In this document: positions 52,171 to 63,695 of the stretch, in pieces | Layout of the letters: every line of letters starts with the position of its first letter | How positions within the stretch are numbered: position 1 is the first letter of the stretch | Assembly (NCBI RefSeq): GCF_041734735.1 | Contig: NC_134876.1 | Span: 14,553,269-14,617,268 of the forward strand | DNA from: Babylonia areolata | Lineage: Eukaryota > Mollusca > Gastropoda > Neogastropoda > Buccinidae | Reading direction: 5' to 3' | Length of the DNA: 64,000 bases | Translations under genes and position numbers: made by a program | Notes under the pieces: model-generated | What the model was told of the DNA's origin: nothing | The model's database searches: none | Seen by the model: the letters and a program-made list of their open reading frames with translations, nothing else

Positions 52171-54034
52171 CTCCACCACATGCAACCCATACTAACAAAG
52201 TGCACTCACAATGTCCACCTGCACCAACAGAACACGGAGGTCAAAGCTGTGGCCAAGCTGTTTGAGTCGGTTGTGTATGTACTCAGGGTGCAGCTGGTGG
52301 TAGCGTAGACTGCACACATGGTCACAGGGCATTTCACACAGCAATCACACACATGGTCATAGAGCATTTCACACAGCAATCACACACATGGTCATAAAGC
52401 ATTTCACACAGCAATCGCACACATGGTCACAGAGCATTTCACACAGCAATCACACACATGGTCACAGGGCATTTCACACAGCAATCACACACATGGTCAT
52501 AGAGCATTTCACACAGCAATCACACACATGGTCACAGAGCATTTCACACAGCAATCACACACATGGTCATAGAGCATTTCACACAGCAATCACACACATG
52601 GTCACAGGGCATTTCACACAGCAATCACACACATGGTCATAGAGCATTTCACACAACAATCACACACATGGTCATACAGCACATGGTCATAGAGCATTTC
52701 ACACAGCAATCACACACATGGTCACAGGGCATTTCACACAACGATCACACACATGGTCATAGAGCATTTCACACAACAATCACACACAGTCATACGGCAT
52801 TGCACACAACAATCGTACACATCGTCAATCAGCATTTTATACAGCAATCACACACATAGTCATACTGCATTACACACAACAATTGCACACATTGTCATAC
52901 AGCATTTTATACAGTAATCACACACATAGTCATACTGCATTACACACAACAATTGCACACATCATCATACAGCACTTTATACAACAATCACATACATGGT
53001 CACATGGCATTACACACCACAATCACACATGGTCATACAGCATTACACACAACAATCACACACATCGTCATACAGAATTACACACAACAATCGCACACAT
53101 CGTCATACAGCATTTTATACAACAATCATACACATAGTCATACTGCATTACACACAACAATCACACACATAGTCACACGGCATTACACACAACAATCACA
53201 CACATAGTCACATGGCATTACACACAACAATCACACACATAGTCACACGGCATTACACACAACAATCACAGACATGGTCATACAGCATCACGCAATCACA
53301 GACATGGTCATACAGCATCACACACAACAATCACACACATGGTCATACAGCATCACACACATAGTCATACAGCATTACACACAACAATCACACACATAGT
53401 CATACACGTTACACACAACAATCATACGTGGTATTACATGCAACAATCACAAAATAATTAACGCAAAACAGGAAAAAGCACATGATCCACAGAACAGAAA
53501 TGGGATACATGATAATGTAAATGAAAACAACTTACAAAATCCTTTTTCTCTAGGTTTTAAGGGGGAGTTTTTTTGTCGTTCTGTATTTGCCCATTTTATT
53601 CTGTATGTGCAACATGTTTCTGGACGTCAGCTGCCACAGTTATTGAAACTACTTACAAATATGAAAACTGATCAGGAATGCTAAACATCACAGAAGTAAT
53701 TTGCCCTTCCCTTCTTTGCAAGAAAAAGAAGTTTGTGTTCAAGTTACTGTTAAATCAAAAGTGGTGACTGTGCTGTTTAAAAAACACACCAAAAAACAAA
53801 AAACAACAACCAAAAAACAAAACAACAACAACAATAAAAACCCACACATCTGTATGCATGGGTTTATTTTGACAAGGAATGATGTGTGAAAAGCTCAGCA
53901 ACCCCATTACAATTAAGTCGTATCCCTTTAAAAGTTGGTTGTACCTGGCTAAATTCTTTGAAGGAGATAACGAAAACAGATAACAGATAAGACTTTGTTG
54001 GCAGTTAAGTTCTTTGGTCTTTTATGGATGATTT

Positions 54035-54093
<59 letters not shown>

Positions 54094-55666
54094 GTATGTA
54101 TGTATATGTATATACATATATATATATATACTTTTCATCCGCAAACAGCAACACTATGAAGTGAAACATACACTGTAGTAAAATGAAGGCATGCAATTAT
54201 CATCCATTTGAAGATCAGAACAATACTTTTTTTTTTTTTTTGCATTCACAGACTGCAATTACCTTCTTCTTCTCTGTTCGTGGGCTTCAGCTCCCACGTT
54301 CACTCGTATATACGCAAGTGGGCTTTTTACGTGTATGACCGTTTTTACCCCGCCATATAGGCAGCCATACTCCGCTTTCGGGGGTGTGCATGCTGGGTAT
54401 GTTCTTGTTTCCATAGCCCACCGAACACTGACATGGATTACAGGATCTTTAATGTGCGTATTTGATCTTATGCTTGTGTATACACACGAAGGGGGTTCAG
54501 GCACTGGCAGGTCTGCACATGTTGACCTGGGAGATCGTAAAAATCTCCACCCTTTACCCACCAGGCGCCGTCACCGTGATTCGAACCCGGGACCCTCAGA
54601 TCGAAAGTCCAACACTTTAACCATTCAGCTATGGTGCCCGTCACTGCAATTACCATTTTCATTCATTCAGGTACATGGACTTTATGTGTTTGACTGTTTA
54701 TACCTGTTTAGTCAGCCACACTCTATTTTGGGGGTTGACAACAAAGTAAAATATCATCCGCGTATGTACTGTTATTTTCATAAGGGAAAAGTGAAAACAG
54801 TATCTTCTCACCTGAGATACAGAGCACAGTTGGATTGCCCCATGACGTAATCAGGAACAATATTACCATATTCCCATGGTACATTACGTACAAACTTCAA
54901 GATGGGATTGCCTCTCTGAAAATACATACGACACAAATAATAATAAGACACACTTTGAATATACACAGGTTTAACCTACCTTTTAACTAAACCCTCCCCA
55001 CCCTCCCCCAACCCACCATCACCCCCCCTGGAATTATAAAAAAAAAAAAATCTGCAGACATAATATTGAAAGAATTAGAGGGTGGATAAGGAGATCGAAA
55101 AAATCAGAGTGAGGGAGAGACAAACTAGGAGACAGAGACAGAGAGACAGGAAGAAGGAGAAATGGCTGCTTTCAATCAAAATGCATCAGCCAAAACAATC
55201 AGCACAACAGCACTATTCCTAGGACCTCATCTATAAAAGACACAGCTACTGACCTGTCTTGAGCTGACAATCAGGGAATTCGTTTTGCCCAGTTTAGCAA
55301 GTGTGGGGAGCACACTGAAAACAGAGAGTACAGTGGGTGAGGGCTGGTTCAGCCTATCTGTGTGTTAAAGAACTGCATGACTCTGATAAGGTATCATACT
55401 ATATCATATCATATCACATTATATATCATATATCATGTTATGTTATGTTATAGGTATGTTATGTTATGTTATAGGTGTGCATGCGAAAAAGGACAACTTT
55501 AAGGAAAAAAGTAAAAAAAAAGTATATGCATGGTTCTATTTATGGACATTCCCTATTTCAAACAGCAGGCAAGACAAAGAAAGATCGAAAGGGAGAGAGA
55601 AAGAGAAACAGAGACAGAGTTGGGAGAAAAACAAATAGAGATAGAGAAAGAAGAGACAGTGAAGGA

Positions 55667-55700
<34 letters not shown>

Positions 55701-58700
55701 ACAGAGAGAGAGAGAGGGTGGGGTGGGGGGTTCTTATAGTAGAAACAATGAATAAAACCACAATCTAAATGATTCACCAATGCAACACTGTCTGCATTTT
55801 GTGAAGCACAACGAAGGTGGAGGGGATTTAGGAAGGGGAGAAGGGGGAAGTCAATACAGGTCGACATGAAGACCTTTGGACTTACAGGTTTGATACTGAG
55901 ATATATCTCTATTGAATTTCCTCAACTGGGTTTGTTAAAAATCCATTTTGAAAATAAATATATGTACTGCTGGGCACTCTTGAAAAATCCATGTCTAAAA
56001 CATGTTTCACATTCTACATTTCCAGACTCTTCTTTACGGCTTTTTTTGGTTTTTTTTTGTCTGTTAAAGCATCACTCAATTCAACAGATGTTGACTGGGG
56101 TAAGGAAACACTGACCATGATTTAACAGTTCAGTTTACATGCCCCCCACCCACCCCCCTCCAAAAAAAAAAAGAAAAGAAAAAAAAATCATGTCAGACCC
56201 CTGCCGGAGTCTGCACTAGTGGGTCACGGTTAAGTATGTGTAATTTAAAAAAAAAGATTACATGGACACAGACATACAAATGCACAAATGATTATGGACT
56301 TAGACTCGTCCTAGTCTCTTACTCAGCACGGACTGAGTCCTGTTGCTCAGTGGTGTTTGAGGCATTGATGCTGGAACTCCCTGGCTGTTCTGACGGTGCA
56401 GTGGTACTGGTAGAGGGCATGGCAGAACGGACAGAGGGCAAGGTGGTGGCACTGTCAGACCTGCTCTGTGGCCCTGCAGCAGAGCCGCCTGGAAGCAGAT
56501 GATCTTGTGGCAGCTGTGCGTTGCGTCTGTTTCCTCCGAGGGTGTTTCCTGTCCACTTGCTGGTCAGGTCCTTTGAGGCTGAGGCTAGGACATGTGTTGT
56601 AAGTCACGTCATATTCACTATCACAGGGTGGACAGATACATGTTGGACTAACACACATAAAAGCGGCAGCTGACAAGTTTGTAAGGCACAGTATTTTAAG
56701 TGTTGGCTTATGCACCTTGCATTCAAGAACAGTCAACGGCTACAATACTGAAAACCATCATTTTGTTTGACAGGCGAAATCCTTTCAGGATCAGGTTTAT
56801 TTTACATGTCATTATTAAACTTTAAAAAATTTTAACTCAGCTGGAACATTTCACCGCTGTGGTTTATCACTGACAGAAATAATGTTGGGTTTTCTTTGTT
56901 GTTGTTTTCTTTGAGTGAACAGAATCAAAATTAAAACCATTTACAAATATGGGTAATTTTGAAACAACTTCTAAGGTCTTAAAAAGTCTTGTCAGTTTTT
57001 ACCGATTCTTAAAAAAACACAACAAATTTCAAAACCCATATGAACCCTGCACATTTTTCATAAAATCTGCATAAAAAACAACAACAAAACTTCCTGAGCT
57101 CACCTGAACTGCTGCCTGCAGTCACAGTATCAGGCAGTCCTTTCAGTTTTGATTGATTACCATCATCTTTAGCCGAGTGAGATGCATGGTGATGTGCTAA
57201 ACGGTCTCCAGCAGGATTGAATCCTTTGCTGACTGCTGCTGATTGTGTCTTTTCTGAGCTACTGGTGCCTGCTTTGTTGGAAGAGACAGTGCTTTTTCCT
57301 GTTGGCATCTGACGAGACAAAGGCATGCGAGACAGGAGGGCTTTCTGGGACATCACTCGCTTTGACGGGATATTCTTTGCCTTTGGGGAATCAGTGCTTT
57401 TTGTGTCAGGTGCTGTGTCTGCTGACTTTGATGATCCATCACGTCTGATGAGGGTTCTGCTGGATACCTGAAATATGAACAATGACAAAGTTGATTTCAC
57501 AGCAGCACTTCTTCCACTGGGTTTTAGCTGGGTGTATTTGGAAGTGTTTGTCAAAGGGACATTTTATAAAGATACAATTTAAATTAGTATTTTTTAATGC
57601 TTTCAATAATTGGTGCAGTCTGTTTTTGCAGAGAATGTGGAAAAAAGAAAATAACACTTAAATAAATCATTGAATTGAGTAACCCAGATTATGAAAAAAA
57701 ACCAAAAAAACAACAACCCCAAAACACACATAAAAACATACACAGACACACACAGAGACAACAACACACATAAAAAACATACACACACACACAAACAACA
57801 ACAAAAAACAAACAAGCAATTTAAACAAAAAACCCACAATAAATAAAACAAGCAAATTGTATATTACTTAGTTTCAACATAATCTGAATACTGGAACATT
57901 TTTACTTTACTTACTGCCATTGTTACTGCTATTGTAAAGTGCATACAGCTTCAATAATATGCACAATAGCACAACATCTCAATTAAAAATAACAAAAACT
58001 ACCCACTATGTCCTTTGGCTTCTAAGGAACCAACATATCTAATTTCAGTGCACATAAAATAACTAATGCGGTTATGACAATGTATCTCAAATAATTTATC
58101 ATTGATTATAACAAAGAAACAGAAGGTACATTGGGTTCAAATATCTGTGAGAGATTTAAGAAAAAGACAAAAAGAAAATATTGTACACATTTCTGGAGCA
58201 CACTGTTGGTGTTTATCAAAACTAACAGACCTAGCAGGACCATGTAGATATCAGGCAGAATATTTAGTAATGATGGTAACAGCCTTGGATGAACTGGAAG
58301 AACTCAGTTGTAGAAACTGAGTGGGAAGAATAAAGGAATGACTGTGAGTACGTGTGGTTCTGCTTTACAGGAACCCTTACATACATTGTATTGCATCGTA
58401 ATTTGTTTTACAGTTTGTCACAACAGATTTCTCTGTATATAATTCGGGCTGCTCTTTGGAGAAGGTGCTTTGCTACAGTGCCATGTCCTGCCCCCCCCCC
58501 CCCCCCCCCCCCCCTGCTGTTTTTGTTGTTGTTGTTAGTGTTTATTTCATTTTGACCTACATAATCTTTCCAGGGACAATTCTTATGTTACCGTGGGTTC
58601 TTTTACATGTGCTAAGTCCATGCTGTACATAGGACCTTGGTTTATCGTCCGAAAGACTAGCACACAGACCACCAATCATGATTTGGTTGAGGGGTGAATG

Positions 58701-59240
58701 AAAATTTCAGTATATGCAGGACTCAGATGCACTATCACTAGGCCACCATTGATGAGGAGTACACTTGGTATCTGACTGAGTTCCAGAATGTGGCACTTCA
58801 GCTTGTAGTTGAAGGTGATGGGATTCACTTGAAAGTGATGAGATTCACTGATCTGGAAAAGAAAAGGCATCCGTATTTCTGTGCACGGGGTTCAATCACA
58901 AACCACTGTTCTTCTTCTTCTTCTCAGACAAACCTATAATATAATGGGCTATGATCCCACATTGACTAGAGTGCAATATGACCACACACACACATACACA
59001 CAAAGAAAGAAAAAAGCAAAGAAGAAATGATGGAAGTTTGGAACTGAAAGTGATGCTCCCATAGCGTGTTGACGTCTGAAGCCGGGCCAGTGCCAACAAA
59101 CAACACATCCAGTCGCTAAGTATTGAAACTGGAATCCACTCTATGTGTAACTTAACGTTATCGCTCACCATTGCCTCCTGCTGATCTGCCTTTTCCATTT
59201 CTTCCAGCGTCGGAACACGGAACCGTGGTTTCCCCGCCAT
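48765..59240 (-). CDS. ERCC1: DNA excision repair protein ERCC1, complete, 11 exons, about 454 aa
   Basis: Non-catalytic partner of the XPF nuclease in nucleotide excision and crosslink repair. Exons in transcript order: 59240-59169, 57467-57104, 56584-56323, 55314-55254, 54915-54812, 52309-52210, 51469-51393, 51061-50962, 50445-50374, 49578-49510, 48848-48765; phases close throughout. The conserved core begins near residue 233: [110 protein letters not shown]. The C-terminal HhH2 region has [53 protein letters not shown], then a short tail. Residues 1-232 are Ser/Thr/Lys-rich and low complexity, far longer than the vertebrate N-terminus (whole human protein 297 aa). Exons 2 and 3 rest on phase fit and open frame rather than similarity and are less certain than the core. 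Divergent from TOMM22. Confidence 0.92.
49888..50119. mobile_element. piggyBac-type MITE with TTAA ends
   Basis: A 232-bp non-coding element in an ERCC1 intron bounded by TTAA at 49888-49891 and 50116-50119. Read inward the ends are CTCTCTCCATACG and CTCACTCAGTACG, inverted repeats matching at 10 of 13 positions. The interior includes GTTAACAGCGTTTCACCTCA and GGACATCCGAGGGGTCTGTG. TTAA target sites with short inverted repeats are the hallmark of piggyBac-mobilised elements. Confidence 0.75.
52140..52170. repeat. (CA)n microsatellite
   Basis: CACA tract of about 30 bp in an ERCC1 intron. Confidence 0.9.
52312..53450 (-). repeat. 35-bp minisatellite abutting the ERCC1 exon 6 acceptor
   Basis: About 1.1 kb, roughly 30 units. 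The plus-strand unit is CACACATGGTCATAGAGCAT plus TTCACACAGCAAT. Units near the exon (52330-52780) are nearly identical apart from a recurrent CACAGGG or CATAGAG choice; distal units are shorter and diverged (GGCATTACACACAACAATC). The array starts within a few bases of the acceptor AG at 52311-52310. It is open in several frames only because the unit lacks stops; it is intronic. Confidence 0.95.
54041..54132. repeat. (TA)n microsatellite
   Basis: About 50 bp of TATA followed by ATGTATGTATATG and a second TA tract. Confidence 0.95.
54264..54642 (-). repeat. tRNA-derived SINE family 1, full length
   Basis: Minus-strand copy in the ERCC1 intron 52310-54811, sense to ERCC1. The head reads GACGGGCACCATAGCTGAAT in reverse complement at the high end, and the tail is GAAGAAG at the low end. 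Flanked by the 12-bp repeat ACTGCAATTACC at 54252-54263 and 54643-54654. Confidence 0.93.
55668..55720. repeat. (CA)n plus GA-rich microsatellite
   Basis: CACA tract followed by GAGACAGAGAGAGAGAG. Confidence 0.9.
56190..56250 (+). repeat. Fragment of the GGGTCACGG dispersed repeat
   Basis: TGTCAGACCCCTGCCGGAGT followed by CTGCACTAGTGGGTCACGG and TTAAGTATGTGTAATTT, matching the end of 27862-28095. Confidence 0.75.
58376..58757 (-). repeat. SINE family 3, near full length, with a C24 tract
   Basis: On the minus strand the head near 58755 reads ATGGTGGCCTAGTGATAGTG. The body includes CGGACGATAAACCAAGGTCC, AAAGAACCCACGGTAACATA, a (AAC)n-rich part, then AAATCTGTTGTGACAAACTG near the 3' end. On the plus strand a run of 24 C lies at 58491-58514. 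In an ERCC1 intron, sense to ERCC1. Confidence 0.7.
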
Positions 59241-59651
59241 GATGTAAACATTGCAAGGGACGTAAGCATTATGAAAGTATCAATTTACAGGACCACACAG
59301 AAACCTCCTATCTCCCATTCACACACGCACATACACTTCTTCTTGCTGTTGCTGATAGGCAGCCAACTTCATGACTGAAGAAGCTGCTGCACTTGGGAGG
59401 GGTGAGTGAGGTAGCCTTTTCCCGTCCCCTCTCGAAAGATGGTAACGTAACGCAGAATCTGGCCCATTACTATTGGGCCGCTTGGATTGCAACTAAGCCT
59501 ATTCACGAACTCTTATAGAGACTAGTTTATTGTAGAAGAGGAAGTACGTGAGCAATATTAAAGATGAACATACGAAGTTTTGCAGCAAACATGGCTTTGT
59601 GAATGAGCGATTAATATTGTGATAATTCCTGGTATTTAGACGAATACGAAC
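59241..59651. promoter_or_regulatory. Bidirectional ERCC1/TOMM22 promoter
   Basis: The start codons of ERCC1 (minus, 59240) and TOMM22 (plus, 59652) are 411 bp apart. The interval has no TATA box. It contains GGCCCATTACTATTGGGCC at 59461-59479, an inverted repeat whose right arm carries ATTGG (a reverse CCAAT box, 59472-59476). Shared regulation is inferred from geometry. Confidence 0.6.
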
Positions 59652-62600
59652 ATGGCTGGAGAAAAAGTGATGGAACTCGCCCGTCCAGGGCAAGCACAGG
59701 AGGAGGATGACGATGATGTAAGGTTTGCTTCCTGATCAGTCAGTCTGATAAGAATGGGAACTTTCGACATCAATACAACATCATAATGATGAATTGAATC
59801 AAAGAAAAGCAATAGAATTTGTCATTTGTGAATCCGCAACAGTTAAATTGGCCTGCTGATCAGAGAACTGTTTGTTGAGGTCATAAGTCAAAGTTCATCA
59901 CATTGACCCCGTTGAGCTGCAGTTACCGCAGCAGATTCGGTTTCCCTTCCTCGATTTCATTGAAGAAAACAATCTTTGTAATAACAATTTACATGATCTT
60001 TTTTTTTTGTTTTGTTTTGTTTTGTTTTTGTTTTTTGTTGTTGCTTCATTCAGTTGTTAAATCGTAAAGAAATATAAAGGAAAAGAAAAAAAAATGTGTT
60101 AACAATTTTCAGATCTGTTTGTTTTGTAGCTTCATTCAGTTGTTAAATGGTTTAAAAAAAAAAAAAAAAAATCAAGGCAAAGTGGATGAGGTCTCCATAT
60201 CTGAAATTTATGCTCTGGTGTCTCAGGGGAGTGCATTGCAAACATGGACTGTATGACTCTCAAAAAGCTGCAACTAAATGATGATAGGACTGAACTTATG
60301 ATACAGTCCAAAAACTTTTTTGTTAACATCCTCAGGACTACTGTTGCATTTCACTTATTTTGACTTAATTTAAGGCGGTTATCAAACGTTCCTCACCAAC
60401 AGCTGTTTTCCACCACTCACAGTTTTTTGATTTTGTTTAAAACAATCATGTGCACAGTCAAGTCGGTTGCGAATAATGCGGTTTGCCCCTTGCAATCTAC
60501 CAGTCCTGAGCTTCTCCTCCCGACTCTGTTCTGATTAATAGTACACCTGTTAACACTTTCTTCCTCTGTTCGCGTGACCAGCCTCCTTCCAACAGCACAT
60601 TTCAAACATCTGTAAAGTTGCCTATCTGGAACTGCGTATGACAAGTTCCGTCTGCCAGTGTCTCTCTACTGATGCAACCAAAACACTCATGTGGGTTTTA
60701 TCATCTCAAGAATGAATTACTGTAATTCTCTTTTGGCCGACCTTGCCATATCCACATTTCTTCCCCTCCACTGCGCTGTGTGACTGATTGAATTTCCATG
60801 CCTTGTTGTTAACACTTCTCATTCGGTCTTGAGGGGAAACATTGTGGATATTGCCTCCCAAATATCTGTTAGACTTCAAAGATTTAAGAATAACACTGCC
60901 ATATCTCTATTTGCAGTGCTAAATCTGACCATGTTTCTTCTCTCGTTAAGTTTTTGGTTGCCAGTTTCTGATGGATTAGACGTCAACTGCAAGCTATCCA
61001 CTCTGACATTTTCTGTAGTGGGTCTGGAGCAGTAATTCTTTCCTTGACATTTTCTGCAGTAAGTGGGTCTGGACCAGAGAATCTTTCTTAATTGCTGCAC
61101 ATTTGTTTGTTCTGTATTGTGTGTGTCTTATGTGTGGCTTGTTCAGGATTAAAGAGGCTATGCCAGTCTTGAATAAAAGCTAATTTGTGTTTGCATATTT
61201 CTTCTGTCATTGCTGTTGTGTGCACATGTCAAATGATCAGTATAAGGACAAGCCCGGCGCTTCCTTTTTTAAGGAAGTGTCTGGGTTTGTTCCAGTGTAC
61301 CTTTTATTTACCTGTGTGCTAGATGAATTGGTGGCGTAAGCAGCATTGACTTGAAGTTGTGTACCTTGTGAATGGAGAGAGTTACCACTCTTTACTATTT
61401 ATGCATAACAGTGTTTTGTGTGACACAATATTAGTGTGAAGTTTTCTTTTTTGTGACATGTTGTTTTGATCATGATGAAGGCCTAACTGATCTGGGAGGA
61501 GAGAGCTTCGGATTTTTACTGACACTGTGTGGTACAGCAGAGTCCAAAATAATTGATAATAATGCAAGAAGCCAGTGGAGGTCTGTGTGGTTACAGTGAC
61601 CAATAAGAAGTCTGTGCTGTGGTAGCAGTGACCAGTGGAAATCTGGGCTTTGCTGTGGTTACAGTTTACACTGAATGTTTTCTTTTACAATCTGATTTAA
61701 TTTGTTATGACATGTGCTTGCAAAATTTACATGACACAAGTAAGATTTATGATGCCCACATTACTTTCTGCTTGTATGTATTAAACAAACTGCATAGTTT
61801 TATTAGAGTGAAAAAAAAATCTGTGACCAGCACTTAGCAGGACTGACCATTACTCTGACTGTGAGTATGGTTGTGTTGGGAAGTATACATCATAGTTTTC
61901 ATTGCTCAATATGTCAGTTAAGACAGTGTGTTTTACATGTAGGACTTGGATGAGACCCTGGCAGAACGACTGTGGGGGCTGACAGAGATGTTCCCAAAAC
62001 CAGTGCAGAAGATTGTGGGAGATGCATTCTGCATGTCTGTCTCAGCACTGGTGGGAGGGTATGCCTTGGGTCGGAATATCCTGTGGATAGCAGCATCCTC
62101 AGCCACCATTTTAGCCCTGCCCGTCATTTTTGAATCAGAGCGAGCCCAGCAGCAGGAACAGCAACTCCAGCAGCAAAGACAGGTCTGTAGTTTACAAGGG
62201 GGAGCTAAGTCAGAACATGTGTGCAAGTATCTGGGCTTTCTCTAATTTGCGGATTATTTCATATTGCTCCTCACAACCCTCCCTTAATTTTTAGAATGAC
62301 AAAAACAGTTCTGTCACACAGAGAGAGAGAGAGAGGGGTTGGGGGAGGGGAGGGGGGGTTGTTACTGGAGAAAATGTCTCGGCCATTTATGGACAAATAC
62401 TTTCAGTTGTGTGCATTTGTGTCATGTGTTTGTTTGTGTGAGAGGTTTTTAAATATTTTTCCAGGGAACCCTTTTCTTTTCTTCTGTAAAACAGGCACAC
62501 ACGAGTCCTTTTTTTCATTTGTTCAAAAGCTGGCTTGTGGCTTGGCAGATTGCTTTGTTAGATGATTTGCTAGATGAAAGGTGATTTAAAGTGTGTATAT

Positions 62601-62965
62601 GCATCGTGTATTCCTTTTTCAGTGATTATTTTTCAATGATTTCCATTCAAGCATCGCATTGTGAAACACATAGTGCCCAGTGTATGTAAACTGCAGAAAA
62701 CTCCATAATAGCTTTTATAATGAGAAAGTGAACAAGTACCTACTCAGTCATAGAAGAGATACTTTTGGTTCTGATGATGGTAATTTTACATATTTTTTGT
62801 ATGCTCCTTACACTTTATGGGAATCAGTCCAGTCATCATTGCCTTGATTGGATTGCTTTGTTGCAGATTCTCCTTGGCCCCAGCGCTGCTGTGTCTGGCA
62901 GCTCAGGTTCGCATCTCCTACCCGGCATGGGCATGATGCCTCATGGCATGGCGCCTCCCAAATAA
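59652..62965 (+). CDS. TOMM22: Mitochondrial import receptor TOM22, complete, three exons, 134 aa
   Basis: Central receptor of the outer-membrane TOM complex, tail-anchored with an acidic cytosolic domain. Exons are 59652-59717, 61943-62182 and 62867-62965; GT-AG with phase 0 throughout. The N-terminus has an acidic run (QEEDDDD). The family signature LDETLAERLWGLTEMFPKPV starts at residue 24. The single transmembrane helix is about residues 68-85 (NILWIAASSATILALPVIF) with the Pro typical of TOM22. A Gln-rich intermembrane segment (QQQEQQLQQQRQ) joins ILLGPSAAVSG. The protein ends MAPPK, and its length is close to the human 142 aa. The start is the first ATG downstream of the shared promoter. 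Confidence 0.95.
60200..61050 (+). mobile_element. Decayed LINE copy in TOMM22 intron 1
   Basis: Matches the minus-strand LINE at 11905-13330. AAGCTGCAACTAAATGATGA corresponds to its KLQLNDNK segment, AAAGTTGCCTATCTGGAACT to its KVAYLEL segment near 60615, and TTTTTGGTTGCCAGTTTCTG near 60950 to its LHWLPIS segment. The frame is lost at many points. It is older and more diverged than the copy at 11905. Confidence 0.75.
61051..61942 (+). other. TOMM22 intron 1, distal part
   Basis: No exon recognised. A short duplication of GACATTTTCTG(C/T)AGT...GTGGGTCTGGA is seen at 61003-61027 and 61047-61076. Confidence 0.6.
62183..62866 (+). other. TOMM22 intron 2
   Basis: GT-AG intron with a GA/GGGG-rich patch at 62321-62360. 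Nothing else recognised. Confidence 0.85.
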
Positions 62966-63695
62966 CACCGCCGGCTGTCCTGATGATGTGGGTTGGGCAG
63001 TGAAGATATCACAGCCGCCCCTGTTCTGATGATCAGTGTTCACAGACATTGTTTTGGGGAGTTTGTTGTTCTTCATCTTGATCCTGTGAAGCTGTATCAA
63101 ACTTCAGTTATAATAATGGATGGTTTGTCCAGCATGTGCCATAATGTAAGAAAACCTGTTTGGTGAAGCCCGTTTTGGGAGTGTGTGTGTATCAGGGAAT
63201 ACCTTCCTAATTCTCCACTCCTTTCATGGATGAACTGTACCATTGGAGATATTGGGGTATAGACTGGAAGCTGAAGAAATTTATGTGATAGTTTAAATAT
63301 GGAACAGATTCCTAGCTTTCATTACAAATTGAAATTCATGAGCAATTTTGGGTTGCTTCCAGTTAAAATGGAAACCAGTTCTGATGTTTGTTGCACACTG
63401 AACACTAAATACAGAATATGCTTTATGATTAGAAGTGAAATATTTGATTGGTTGCGAAAATGCTGAACAAAAATCTTGCTAAACAACCAACTGGATTTGG
63501 ATAATTCCATTTGAAACCAGTCAAAAATAAGTGTGTAAAACAGTGTGTGTGTGTGTGTGTGTGTAATTTCACATTCTATTTTCTTTTGGTTTTCTCTTTA
63601 TTTTTTCACATTTTCCAAGAGTTTTGCACTTGTCATTTCTTGTCCATGATGAACATATTTCATGTAATAAATTACTATTTATGAAGCTGTCAAGA
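62966..63695 (+). other. Inferred TOMM22 3'UTR with AATAAA at 63666-63671
   Basis: AT-rich sequence following the stop. A canonical AATAAA is at 63666-63671, about 700 bp downstream. A TG tract is at 63543-63563. Beyond this, to 64000, nothing is recognised. Confidence 0.6.

Noticed and set aside
52388-53207. Overlapping open frames encoding His/Thr/Ser-rich repeats
   Set aside because: They are translations of the 35-bp minisatellite in an ERCC1 intron; the unit lacks stops in several frames. No start context, splice sites or homology support a protein.
52312-53450. CRISPR-like direct repeats
   Set aside because: Units are contiguous with no unique spacers, and the host is a eukaryote. It is a minisatellite.
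58758-58870. Possible extra ERCC1 exon ([20 protein letters not shown] on the minus strand)
   Set aside because: It has a good acceptor-like TTTTCCAG, but the known exons on either side already join in phase and the peptide does not resemble ERCC1. It could be a minor exon or a retroposon remnant.
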